This document shows, piece after piece, positions 31,801 to 43,959 of a DNA stretch of 64,000 nucleotides (the stretch's first letter is position 1; the number at the start of each line of letters is the position of its first letter). The position numbers and the translations under genes are program-made. Below the pieces are notes generated by a model, which did no database searches, was not told the DNA's origin, and saw nothing but the letters and a program-made list of their open reading frames with translations. Source of the stretch: Beroe forskalii (taxonomy: Eukaryota; Ctenophora; Nuda; Beroida; Beroidae); assembly GCA_011033025.1 (NCBI GenBank), contig WFMF01000191.1, positions 124,001-188,000 on the forward strand. Reading direction: 5' to 3'.

Positions 31801-34800
31801 GGCAGATAAAGATTTTAACGAATAATGTATGATACAACCGTATTCCTTTATCTAGGACGTGTCAGCTTGTATAATATCCTCTATAAGGGCCTCATGTTGC
31901 AATAAGACAGTCGTTTCAATACCGTTTTACACCATCCAAGGTGGAGTCGAAACTCGAATGCTCATTAGTACAATAATTGAGTAATTGACAGAAGACGTAA
32001 GCGAAGTGTAAATTAGTGCAACATGACCACTTCTGTAGTCTTATGATACTGTACTGCACCACAACCAGTGGTGAAAGTACTCTAATTGCTCGGGTACTTT
32101 CACCACTGGAGTGATGTAATAAAGAAACTGCTGAATCACGAATTATGCCGCTTAGAACCTTCATATTCCTACATCCCTATCTTCGACAGGATAGTTTCAA
32201 GCAATAACATTCCAATAAGCGATTTTTATCAGATATCTTGATTTTTCAAAAGATTAAAATTGAAATGAAATGAACTTCTCAGCTACTACGCAGTGGAGAT
32301 CGCACAGACAAGTGGTATCGGGGATGGGAATGATGCCACTGCAGCCTTTGCTGTCAGTGAAACCGTATTCGTCACCAATTTCATAGGTTAGCTATATTCC
32401 TTCCCATGTAATAATATCCAGAGCTGATGTTTACCAGTTGTTCAGGTTATTGCTCAGTTTTAAACCTATCTTGTTGCTCAGTTTATTGCTCACGTTCATA
32501 CCTACCTGCGATGCACAGTTGGTTGCAGGTTACCATGAGAATTACCCCAAAGCTGGGACTTGAAAAGAGTGAGTAAAAGCATGTATTTTCAGGAGTTCTG
32601 ATATCCATGTTTTTGGTAGAGACGCTTGGGAGGAGAAAGTTACTCCTGGTATCTCAAGTTGGAACCTTGATGTTCCTTCTTTGCATCATTGGCTCCATGT
32701 TCGTTATAGACTCTTCTGACATGACAGTGGGTTAGTTCTACAACAATTTTCTATCGTTGTTGAGTGTTGTCACTTGACAGAACCCAGTTCAGCTGTTGTA
32801 CCATTGCATTAGAAAGTTTCAGAATCATGGATTTATACTGCTTGGCATGTTCCACGACCCTTTGCTTAGTAATATTCCAATTATCCCCTACAGACCCCTA
32901 CGTGGAGATAGTGAATCCCGATTGTGCAGTAACAGCCTGCTCAAAGTGCGTGACCCAGCCTGAGTGCGGCTTCTGCTCCTTTCCTTATTCAACTGATAAG
33001 GTGGGTGTTGGTGAATGTTAAGCAATGGTTGGTTCTCTGCTGGGTTATTAATGGGTAAACGATAATTTTCATGATCTGTGCATGACAACATGATAATACT
33101 GTGGAATCCTGATAATCAAGATAGCTTTCTTCCCTGTGCATTGGCCATAAGCGGGCTGGGGCATGTGAATCTATGCCACAAATTACTGTGTAGAGATAAT
33201 AATATTGTAATAGTGGTGTATGTTATGAGTGTATCAGGCATCAGCTGTACCTAATTATATTCTTATATTGGTAGATGATTTTCCTGCTATTTTGTATTCA
33301 GGTATTTATGATCACTAATCAGAACACCTGATTTCAAGGATTCTCCAGCTGTTGCTTTGGATATATTTTATCTATCAATAATTAAACAATTCAAGGTAGT
33401 AATAACTTTTGATAAATAAAGTGCACGGCATTCGGCAGTTCGGTAATTACACTGTCTGATTTCACTCAACCACACGCTTTTTGTAACTCTGTTGCCTTGT
33501 ACAATAATCTAACAGTGGGGTGTGTATCCTCGGCTGTTAATTATTGTCTGTTAATTATTGTCATGAGATAGATTATCTAATTAGTTAACGAGGTAATGAG
33601 TAAGCTGTTGTGTTATAACGTAGAATCACATCAGTGCTAACACTATACTGTTTATAATGAGTAATAAAAGTACCTACATCTATTCTTCCTTCTGACTCAC
33701 TCTTTCACCTCCAACTCACCATTGATTGGTAGAGTTAAATACCCATCCCTTATGATGATTGGTTCATATCTCCATTCTACAATGATTTGATTTGAATGTC
33801 CCAGCCCATATATAATACATAATATATCGATGTCCCTCATTCATGACATGAGCAGCGGTCACTCAGCGGTCACTCAGCGGTCACTCAGCTCCCATAATTT
33901 GTTTAGGTATACACTTGCCTTCATTATTATTGGCAATTTACCTTTTCCTTTAATCATGATTGGCTCATGCTACGCCCTAAATTTCCTGTGATTTGTTTAA
34001 TCTCACGCTAAACTTCTGTCCTCAGGTGGGTTTCTGCATCGACGGTAACTCCGAGCACTCGGTGTTAGACCGGTGTGAGAACATGGGAGGAGTGTATTGT
34101 TCTAGTCATTGTCATTCACAGGGCACGTGGATGCTACGTGAGTCACGCCACTATACATACTTACATAGTACAATGTACATTCTCTTACCTTGTACACTCA
34201 GTTTTTTTTATAAGAAACTTATTGAAATCCTAGGCTACAAGTTTCTTATTTTTTCACGATTTTGAGCCTAAAAGTTTCTTAATCGGTTTCTTAATTCTAA
34301 CATACCGACATACCGTACGAAAAATGTCTACGAAATTTCCAACATAGGAACCTACTGTGTAGACTGTAGTTGAGGATTAGAATCGAACCTTCTGATATTT
34401 TCAGTTAAATTATACACTTTTAAGCATGTACCTATCTTAAAAGATTTGTGCAGCTGTATACAATAATGTTCAGGGATCTTCATCAAATGTTCTTCCAAAA
34501 AAGTTTGAAATTTTGAAATTTAGATAATTTCTAAATCCTATAATGCTTGGAACTTTTGGAAATAGATATGGAACTGTAATAGTGTCCTGTCGCAACAACA
34601 ATTTCTAAATTTCTGTTTTGTGCTTTAGTATCTGGCATGTTACTTTAAACCGAAAAATCATGAAAGGTTCATTTTCTAAATTTCTATTCTATATTATGAT
34701 CAATTATCACATATCCAGTGTAATACTGTAATAGAAGTTCAATAGAAGTACTAGATTAGTTTCGGAATGTTCACAATCAAAATGGGGAGGTCTGGGGCGC

Positions 34801-37800
34801 AGCCCCAGAAGCCAGACGTATCATGTTAAAAGAATTTCAGTTGCAATAGGATTTTATACACAAATTTCAAAAATCCTAGGCTAGAAGTTTCTTAATTTCT
34901 TAATTGTAAATCAGTGAAGTTTCTTAATTTTTCCGAAATTCTAGGCTAAGTTTCTTAAATTTTCGGAAATCCTAGGCTAAGTTTCTTATAAACAGTTTCT
35001 TATAAAAAAAACTGAGTGTACACTGCTATTATACAATTTATACAAAGTATTAACATAGGAAATTGATCCTTACTATCCATGTATACTTTTACATTATTTT
35101 ACGTAATTTTCATCTTTTCAAACTATACACTATACAATATTGTATACCAAACCCCTCCCTCGGTGTCTTATCATAATACTTGTACTCGTGTATCTGATTG
35201 TAACTAACCTCTTCTCCCTCAGTGGCGTCCATGCTGCTGTTCACCCTGGCCTTCTCCCTGGGCCTAGCGCCCATCCCCACCGTCATAGCCTCTGAGATCT
35301 TCCCCTACCACCTGCGGGACTTGTTTACCAGTGTCTCCACCTCCGTGTTCTACACGGCCATTGCCTCTGTGGCCCTCTTCTACGGCGCTCTCTACCCCGT
35401 CATTGGAATGAGTTTTAAAATATCTTGAATTACATATCTTTAATTACATATCTTTAATTACATAGCTTTTATTACCTTGTTTGTAGCTCCGTTAGTGATT
35501 TACATGCAAAGATAAGTAGTCCTAGGTAGAATGCTGTGTGAGGATTGTCTCCTATCAATGGTGGCTTCCGGAATTCGGGTGTTGTGAAAGGCAAGAAAGA
35601 GCCATGGCACTTGGCAGGTTATCAGAGGTTTTTAGAGCTAAAAACGAGGTCTTGTGAGCTAACACGAGGTCTTGTGAGCTAACACGAGGTTTTGAGAGCT
35701 AACACGAGGTTTCTTGAGCTAACACGAGGTCTTGTTAGCTAACACGAGGTCTTGTGAGCTAACACGAGGTCTTGTGAGCTGAAAAGAGGTCTTGTGAGCT
35801 AACACGAGGTCTTGTGAGCTAACACGAGGTCTTGTGAGCTAACACGAGGTCTTGTGAGCTAACACGAGGTTTTGAGAGCTAAGACGAGGTTTTGAGAGCT
35901 AAGACGAGGTTTTGTGAGCTAATACGGGGGGGGGGGGCCAACCCCCATAAACCCCCGGTGGATATCGAAAAATTGCAAATGGGGGTTTAATTTTTGGGGG
36001 TTTATGGGGGCTTAATTTAGTTAAATTTGGCTGTTTTATGATTAATTTTTGCACGATTTTTGGCTTTTTTAACGGGATGGTACCATTTTTGTTGGGGATT
36101 TTCGACCCTTTTCTGAAATGGTACCATTTTTTTGTTGGCGATTTTTAACCCTTTCCTGAAATGGTACCATTTTTGGCCCTCTTACAAAATGGTACCATTT
36201 TTCGTTGATGATATTCGACCCCTTTCTGAAATGGTACCATTTTTTGTTGACGATTTTCGGCCCTTCTTTGAAATGGTACCATTTTTCGTTGATTATTTTC
36301 GAACCTTTTCTGAAATGGTACCATTTTTGGCCCTTTTCTGAAATGGTACCATTTTTCGTTGATGATTTTCGACCCTTTCTGAAATGGTACCATTTTTGTT
36401 GGAGATTTTTCGCCTTTTCTAAATTGGTACCATTTTTTGTTGACGATTTTTGGCCCTTCTTTGAAATGGTACCATTTTTTGATTGATGATTTTCGACCCT
36501 TTTCTGAAATGGTACCATTTTTGTTGACGAATTTCAACCCTTTTCTGAAATGGTACCATTTTTGTTGAAGATTTTTCGCACTTTTCTGAAATGGTACCAT
36601 TTTCTGTTGACGATTTATGAACCTTTCCTGAAATGGTACCATTTTTGGCCTTTTTCTGAAATGGTACCATTTTTCGTTGATTATTTTCGACCCTTTTCTG
36701 AAATGGTACCATTTTTGTTGGACATTTTTCGCCCTTTTCTAAATTGGTACCATTTTTTGTTGACGATTTTTGGCCCTTCTTTGAAATGGTACCATTTTCG
36801 ATTGATGATTTTCGACCCTTTTCTGAAATGGTACCACTTTTTGTTGACAAATTTCAACCCTTTTTCTGAAATGGTACCATTTTTTGTTTAAGATTTTGGC
36901 ACTTTTCTGAAATGGTACCATTTTCTGTTGACGATTTGCGAACCTTTTCTGAAATGGTACCATTTTTGGCCCTTTCTGAAATGGTACCATTTTTGTTGAT
37001 GATTTTCGACCTTTTTCTAGAATGGTACCCTTTTAGAGATTTTTTTTAGAGATTTTGGCTTAACTTTTCTTCCTTTCTTCGCTTCTTAGTTTAAATACGC
37101 CTTTAAAATTGAGCAAGGATCACAAGAATTACACATTTTCACCACAATTGAGCCTGAAATTTTGATCATTTTGGAAATGGTACCTGGAAAATTAAACCCC
37201 CATAAACCCCCAAGTGGATATCGAAAAAGGCAAATGGGGGTTAAATTTTTGGGGGTTTATGGGGGTTTATGGGGGTTGCCCCCCCCCCCCTAATACGAAT
37301 CGTGGAAATCATGAACCATTATACTCCCTCGACACTCGTGATTGGATGCAGCTAGCATTTCTGCTGACTCATGAGGCAATACCTAGATTAGGTTGCTCTC
37401 TCTTTAATATTTAAAAACTTCAAATCTGCCTTGACGTGGAAATATATTATGGTGAGATTTTGTATGTAATTTCGCAATTCGCATCAAAATTCGATGTGAA
37501 ATCACTTACACAGTAATTCACTAATGCAAGTGTTAATATTAATTATTATAAACATTAGGTATACGTTGTGTAAATGGTAGTTTATCACAGAGTACAGACG
37601 TTCCATATTTCAAAGTTTATTTAGCATCAGCTCAATATTCAGTTGACCACAGCAAGCCACTGTAGATTTATTACAGATGTATATGGTGTATATATACCAT
37701 TGTTCGTACTCTTATCTGAATAGCCCTTTAGTTTATATTTCTTTGTTCTTTTGTTACCAACAATGGATGTGTTCAAATCACAAGTGATAATGTGTAAGTG

Positions 37801-40718
37801 GAAGGGGAGTGGGTGGAAAGGAACGCGTACTTTAACGTTTACCTATATTATTTTCGTACCACGCTCAATTAATTAGTTAATCAGGGCTTTACATAGAGAT
37901 ACACTACATTAGTTACAGTTTCATAATCCTGGACAAATGAGGTATTCTACACTGCATAGTATGTGCATGTTTCTTTATTGCGTAAATTATGACTGCCACT
38001 ATGAACTTAAGAAATGAGCACCGCATGGAACATATCCTCTGTGTGGTTTATATTACACTCGACCTCTGCCTTCAAACTACTCAATGGTTTTAAAATGTCG
38101 GGTTGGATATTTACCACGTAGTAGGCGCTACACGTCCTATTCCCTGATGCTAAATTATGCCAGAAAAATGTCGGAAAAACAATTTCTCTTACCATTCCTC
38201 CAATCCAGCCAACCTATTACAGCTACAGCGGGGGATATCAGTGAGTAAGTGCACAGACCTTATGCCCACTTTCTCACGTGGTGGTCGTGCTCCAAAATTC
38301 AGAAATGCAGTTACTCACATTGCAGTTACTCATAGGGAATTCTTGGAAAAAGGGTGGTGTCCTAAAGTCATGGCGAATATCACTTACTCATTTGTGAGTA
38401 AGTGCAGCAAAAACCGCAATATTTGTAGCTTTGTCGGGATGAAAATAGGTACCTTAGTGGTAGAAATTATGATGCGTACTAATTATGATTATTTTCGCAA
38501 AATCATCATAATTAGTACGCATCATAAATTCTACACACCATAATTTCTACAGATCATAATTTGTGCTTTCTCAAAATTCGACCATTATTTAGACTTTTAG
38601 AAAACCAAAAATTATGGTTGGCTCCAAGGCGCTTTTCACATCTTTGTAATACAACTTCTAAGTTCTATCAGCAAATTTTCAAAATCAAAGGTTGCGTTGC
38701 TATCATATCATGGAGTTGCCATAAATTACGGAGTTTCACTCAACTTAGTTGATACCAATAATCAAGGCACTAACCTCCAAATAAGCTACCTTACTGCCAG
38801 ACCTTATCAAAGACCAAATTTACATTTGATCCAAAATGGAAACACAGACAACATAAGTCGAAAAACAATATGTGAATGTGCTGGCAAGATATACACATAA
38901 CATTAACTTCCCAATCACCATGATATTGAAAGTTAGCACAATTATGGATGTAAATCATGCCAAAAGAAATGATTTTGTCAGAAAATAGCCGGCATCAAGC
39001 TTATTTTATGATTTTTGACAAAATTTCGGAGGACTCTGGACACTTTTGGTTCAAAGGGCCGGGTAAAATGGTTCAAAAATAATGAAATTTCATTCCACTG
39101 GTTGTTCGCCAAAAAGGTTTGTTTTTGACCCAAAATTTTTTCATCATAATTAGTACCAATCATAATTTCATTCGTCATAATAAGTACACATCATAATTTC
39201 TACCATTAAGGTATTTCAAAGCATTTCGATGAGGTATATGATTGATCTCAAAATTGAAGTTACAACTAATTATTATATCTAGAACTATATCTATCCAGTT
39301 CATTTAGATATTGATTACACGATTACACCATATCATACATACCAGCATTACTAGCTCTTTACAGTCTACTTGGCGCAGATAAGCAGATAATGATCGTGAG
39401 CCAGTAATGGTCTGGAGACAAAATACTGAAGGGTACTGAAGCATAACAGTAACTTTAATGAGATTAGAATGTTTTTCTTATCCCAGCTAATCTTGAATAG
39501 ATACTTTGATAGGGCTTTCTGTCGTCTACACGTCTACTAGTCCATAGCAATTCTGTACTGTAGAAGATAAAAATACCTACTGAGTCTGACTTTCTATTTG
39601 TCACCATGTGAAGTTGTGCGTGTACTTTTTCGTTGTAAAACTTAAATTTTCGACAGTCAACAGTTTTTCCCATAATAAAATCAAACGGTTAGGTTATTAA
39701 ATATTCATATTTTGCAATCATTATTATCTTCTTGTGTACAGATCCATAATATCATTGTTATGGTTGAGATTTAACGTATGTAATACACTCTAGTTTATGA
39801 TAAAGCTTGTCGTGACTCGTGAATAATAATTGTTTCATAATTTCTCCCATGAACTATAGAAAACAAATTAACCGTTCCTAACATGATAAGGATCACATTG
39901 CTATCAATATGTATATAATATATATTAAGTATCCCTATCCTATCACTATTTTATAGTTTATGCCGGTCTATTAGTAACCAATAGAAAGTCATATTTTTAT
40001 TATCATATCAAGGTAGAAATTTGTATTAAGTAATCTGATCCAGCGTGTAAAATCTACCACTCATCAAAATGTTACATTTTGTTGGAATAAAATTCTGTCA
40101 TAACTGTCTAAATAGTCATATTAGCCGATATTTTGGGGTGGTGCCTGAAAAATTTTGCAAAAATCACTTAGTATTAATTGAATTATTGTTAGTAACTGCA
40201 ATATGGGGTGGGTGGTATCTCTGAAATTTGGCTAAATGCACTTTCTCACCATATATGTCTGTGCACTTACTCACTGATATCCCCCGGCTACAGTAATAAA
40301 GTAATTGTTAAGCAACAAAGCAGGGAAGTTTTTACAATTTTACACCCTCTTTTATGTGTGTATCATGCGCTAAGCGCTTTTGGACATTTAGAGGCGTTGG
40401 GTGTCGTGGCACCCCCTCACACCCCCTCCATTCTTCGTTGCTGAATTTCTAAGTTTCTAGTATGACTACTAAATCCATGGTAAGATTATGCCCGGAATAA
40501 CCTTGTTCCCATTTCAGATGACGTACATATACACGATATTTGCCATCCTGACCTTTGGCGGACTCCTCTTCGTCGTGTTCTTCGTGCCTGAAACGAAGGG
40601 TAAAACCCCCGAAACGATGTACGAGTTATTCCAGCAGCCGTGGTGTGGCCGAGGAGGCGAGTATCAAACTGTCCTCAACGCTAGCAGTGGTTCTGAAGGG
40701 GAGAATTCGGATGAGTGA
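28883..40718 (+). CDS. SLC2A13: SLC2A13/HMIT-like proton myo-inositol cotransporter, 13 exons
   Basis: This is an MFS sugar-porter-family membrane protein; human SLC2A13 imports myo-inositol with protons. Exons: 28883-28965, 29381-29468, 29686-29884, 30134-30296, 30581-30672, 31300-31421, 31641-31744, 32283-32386, 32593-32730, 32894-33000, 34026-34137, 35223-35407 and 40518-40718; phases all agree, 565 codons. The N-terminus DEEPLL (residues 3-8) is an acidic dileucine sorting signal. Family motifs: SRFGRK (79-84), YRG (142-144), GQLSG (275-279, usually QQLSGIN), GRRK (331-334), PETKG (523-527). The Cys-rich segment between TM9 and TM10 (about 375-429; CSKCVTQPECGFC) is diagnostic of the HMIT branch and absent from GLUTs. 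The PESPRW motif after TM6 is replaced by PMSYVW. The last intron begins AT instead of GT. Human protein is 648 aa; the shorter N-terminus explains much of the difference. Confidence 0.88.
30790..31157. mobile_element. TIR element with TA target, in SLC2A13-like intron 5
   Basis: CCTTATTGGC at the left and GCCAATAAGG at the right, each flanked by TA (30788-30789, 31158-31159). The interior repeats GGCCGGTTAAA and AACCAGCCCTTAAGG words in both orientations. 368 bp, no ORF. Tc1/mariner-like by target site. Confidence 0.65.
33850..33894. repeat. Three copies of a 13-bp unit (CAGCGGTCACT)
   Basis: AGCGGTCACTC occurs three times in a row inside intron 10 of the transporter gene. No known role. 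Confidence 0.8.
34191..35022. mobile_element. TIR element in SLC2A13-like intron 11
   Basis: The left end TGTACACTCAGTTTTTTTTA and the right end AAAAAACTGAGTGTACA are inverted, each followed inward by TATAAGAAAC and repeated AAGTTTCTTA words. About 830 bp. Its middle holds GGGGCGCAGCCCCAGAAGCC followed by AGACG, the inverse of the module repeated in the foldback element at 12.8-13.8 kb. No transposase. Confidence 0.65.
35640..35925. repeat. Minisatellite, 20-bp unit (GAGCTAACACGAGGTCTTGT)
   Basis: About fourteen units in the last intron of the transporter gene. The array is cut near its end by the GGGGG-ended TIR element. Confidence 0.9.
35926..37290. mobile_element. GGGGG-ended TIR element carrying a satellite, with target duplication TAATAC
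   Basis: The left end is a G run then CCAACCCCCATAAACCCCC; the right end is GGGGGTTTATGGGGGTTG then a C run, an inverted match. TAATAC flanks both sides (35920-35925, 37291-37296). Just inside both ends lies the direct-oriented word GTGGATATCGAAAAA. About 950 bp of the interior is a 41-bp palindromic satellite. No transposase. Confidence 0.75.
36070..37032. repeat. Palindromic satellite, 41-bp unit centred on AAATGGTACCATTT
   Basis: About 25 copies of AAATGGTACCATTT, a 14-bp perfect palindrome, mostly 41-44 bp apart with a few at 25-30 bp. Spacers alternate among GTTGACGATTTTCGACC-like versions. A stop-free repeat whose length is not a multiple of three gives long ORFs in several frames, none of them real genes. 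Confidence 0.92.
38452..39211. mobile_element. TIR element with TA target, in the last SLC2A13-like intron
   Basis: The left end CCTTAGTGGTAGAAATTATG and the right end ATAATTTCTACCATTAAGG are inverted over about 35 bp and flanked by TA (38450-38451, 39212-39213). A second inner hairpin at 38464-38535 repeats the terminal sequence. About 760 bp, no transposase. Confidence 0.65.
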
Positions 40719-41041
40719 TTTCAAACTGCCCTCAACATTTCATCACTAACACGCTAGCAGTAATTCAGATGGGGAGAATTCGGATGAGTGATTTTAAACT
40801 GCCCTCAACATTTCATCACTAACAAGCTAGCAGTAGTTCAGATGGGGAGAATTCAGATGAGTGATTTCAAACTGCCCTCAACATTTCATCACTAACAAGC
40901 TAGCAGTGGTTCTGATGGAGAGAATTCGGATGAGTGATTCAAACTGCCCTCTACAATTCATCTCCAACAAGCTAGCAGTAGTTCAGATGGGGAGACTTCA
41001 GATGAGTGATTTCAAACTGCCCTCAACATTTCATCACTATA
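40679..41041 (+). repeat. Five 73-bp repeats spanning the SLC2A13-like stop codon
   Basis: Units start at 40679, 40752, 40825, 40898 and 40970. Unit 1 contains the last 13 codons (ASSGSEGENSDE-stop) plus 3' UTR; units 2-5 repeat this downstream of the real stop. Unit 4 is 72 bp. The repeated part encodes a Ser/Glu-rich tail. A further echo, GGGGAGACTTCAGATGAGTG, lies at about 41263. Confidence 0.9.
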
Positions 41042-41059
41042 CTCGGCAAATTAGAAATT

Positions 41060-43900
41060 GGCGGATCGCTCAGATTTTTGACAGACTATCACCTGATCTC
41101 CTTTGTATATGATACCGAATAAACCAATTAGATAGTTGTATCTGACGTTGGCAATATCAGATAGAACCATCTGATTGGTCCATTTGGTATCACAGTTCAC
41201 ACACTATAATAAGGAGATCGCGGGATAAGATATTAGGATGGGGAACTCGGATATTAGGATCTGGGGAGACTTCAGATGAGTGATGACTTGATGAGTGATT
41301 TGAATGAGTCTTGTGTAAAAAGTGTAAGTGTATGTAACACATATACAATGCACGGTAATGGAATTTGTTGATACCTATGACACTATAATAGTGCCACTAT
41401 AATTATTACTTTAGGGATCGTTCACATATTACCTTATCACCCAGAGGGGGAGGGGGTTTCCGAATGATAACGTTACATGTTATTGTAACAAATACACTTC
41501 TGTAAACTTGATAACGAGGGGGAGGCGGGGTTGAAATCGGCCAAAAATTGATTACGTAATATGTGAACGAACCGGTATTGTGATGCAAGGTTTTAAATTC
41601 CTCTAGTTTAAAAATGGGTGAAAATGGGGTGTGAAAATCATTAAATCAATGAATGATATAATGCAATAATTGTGCAGTTTGAGTTTATTAGTTATAAGCT
41701 TAATTAAGTATAGTGAATAATTTTTCGTTACAATTCGTTATCAAATTACTAATTAGATAATTTACTCAGAATTTTTTGGTTTAAAATTTTGTCTGTTTTG
41801 AACTTTTCAGTGCTACGTTTAATAGTGAGTCTCAATCAACAAATCAAGCAATCAGACTTATCAGATTTACCAAAATTACAATGCATGATTTTAGATTTAT
41901 TTCAAGATACCCTTACTATATAATATCATAGCGCGACCCCGCTAATTTTATTTTTATTTATTATATTTTGACATGATTCTAACTTTAAATTCAACCAAAA
42001 ATCTTTGTTTTACCACTGTTTAGCATATCCCTTGCTTCACTTTTTCTTCAACCAAAATAATTCGGGTGCATGGATCGTTCTCATATTCAACCAAAGTGAC
42101 CCATGTTGTGGGGGATGGCACCCAGTTTAACGCCAACGGTCTCTCTGTTCATGGGCTGTTGAAATTAAGTTAATAGAATAATCTATAACAAATTTCACTA
42201 AGCAATCGAAATAACAATGACCTTGCATAGTTACGTTTTCTATGAATGCACATACAATGGTTCATATTATGTTGCCTTTCTAACCCTGAGATATGCACGG
42301 TCCAAACTACAGCAATTCTGTACTGTAGTTTGTAGATTAAAATAGATCAGCAATTTACCCTCCATTTGATTCCATAAAGTGTTGCGGACAATCGTTCGAA
42401 ATACCCTCACTCCCCGATAATCATGATCACGTTATTTCATGTGTTGAACTCTTGAACATGTGCTGTGTGCCTTGAGAGTTCAGCAAATTACATGTATCTT
42501 CTCTGACTCCACTATTTCCACATTAATTACGTAATGTTAAAACGATCCCCCAGTAAACATTGTGCATCTTAGAAACAGGTTTTACACTTTTGTATATGAA
42601 CCGTCAAAATCAATTATTACTTTTTTATCAAAACTTTGATTTTGGTGCTCCTCGCGTTTTAGTCACACTTCGAATGTTCTGTAATTGAGGGAGAAGTGCT
42701 AATTGAACGTCCTGACACTAAATTATCGCTATATACCATGACTCATGAGTGACTGATGAGATGTGCATAGGTGTAAGCTCACTAAGGGCTGGTAGTACTA
42801 AGTGCATCAATTAATAGTAAATGGATGCAGCGGTTAATCACACTCATGAATTAGTCTATCTGTTTATCTGATGAAGTTGAACATGCTGATGATGTTTTCC
42901 AACTTCTACGTATCCCAAGCATGACCTTATCGTCCTCTCAAGTGATCCTACCCTCTAATGCTACTTCCCATTGGACACGTGATGTGCAGCGTGCAGGAAC
43001 ATTGTCTGGCTGTGTAACATAGGTGAGTGTCTGGCTGTGTAACATAGGTGAGTGTTGGCAAACCTGATATGGGATGCAATGATAATATAATCATACTGTA
43101 CACTACAATCGAAATTCGCCATGATTTTATAAAGGTACGTATGCATACATATATGTTAATCGTACTATATATGACACCGCACTATATTGTGACATCATGT
43201 CACTGTATAGTACGCTGACACTATAAAGTGTTTTTACGCTCTATTTAGTGACTTGAACTTGGGAACTTTCTATCATGGGCGTTCATTGTTCTTGCATCGG
43301 GGCCGTTAATTTCAAATAGAAATCAGCAGAAAATTGAACTGGTCTGACTTTACCCGTGTTATCCTGTGCATTATATCCTGCTTTTTCTCTCACTCCAGTA
43401 TAAATTATAAATACCTATACTATTTTCAGATCACAAGCGTGCAGAAAAATAAAAGTCAGATAGGATGAATCACTGGTCATTACAGACTTGCAGAGATACG
43501 GATAACTTCATTTTTGAAGGTAGGTCTCTTATAATTTCCTACCTCCTGGAATTATTTGTTTGTAGAATTTGATTTTTTGTATACATGTCTTACATTCAAT
43601 TCCTCAATATTGTCGTAACATTCGGTGTCTGATATTGAGTGTCAAATCGATATTCAAGTAAACATGAAGTTACTAAAGTACGTGTACTTCGATACTATCA
43701 AAGTAAAACTTTTATATAGTATATTGTATCCATAAAATTTATCTTTGTATCAGTAGGTAGATAAGAATTAACGGTGACGATGTCATAAATTTATGTGGAT
43801 TTGTTGAGAGCAATCACTGAATAAATCAAAACTAGAAAGGTTCTGATGGTTATGTCTTTGGAGTTTAAGTAGTTACATCTTCTGATGATATTATTCAATG
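41060..43900. other. 3' flank of the transporter and intergenic DNA
   Basis: AT-rich with no recognisable gene. A 26-bp direct duplication (GTGTCTGGCTGTGTAACATA) lies at about 43007-43058. 41412-41580 has inverted CGTTCACATATTAC and GTAATATGTGAACG arms, an imperfect TIR pair of a possible small element. Confidence 0.5.
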
Positions 43901-43959
43901 CAGCCTTGTGTACAAATTCATTACTAGATGACTTCATGAAGCTGTAGTATGTTCCACAT

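Noticed and set aside
36069-36990. ORFs of up to 165 codons in the AAATGGTACCATTT satellite
   Set aside because: Same artefact of a stop-poor repeat; frames shift with unit length.
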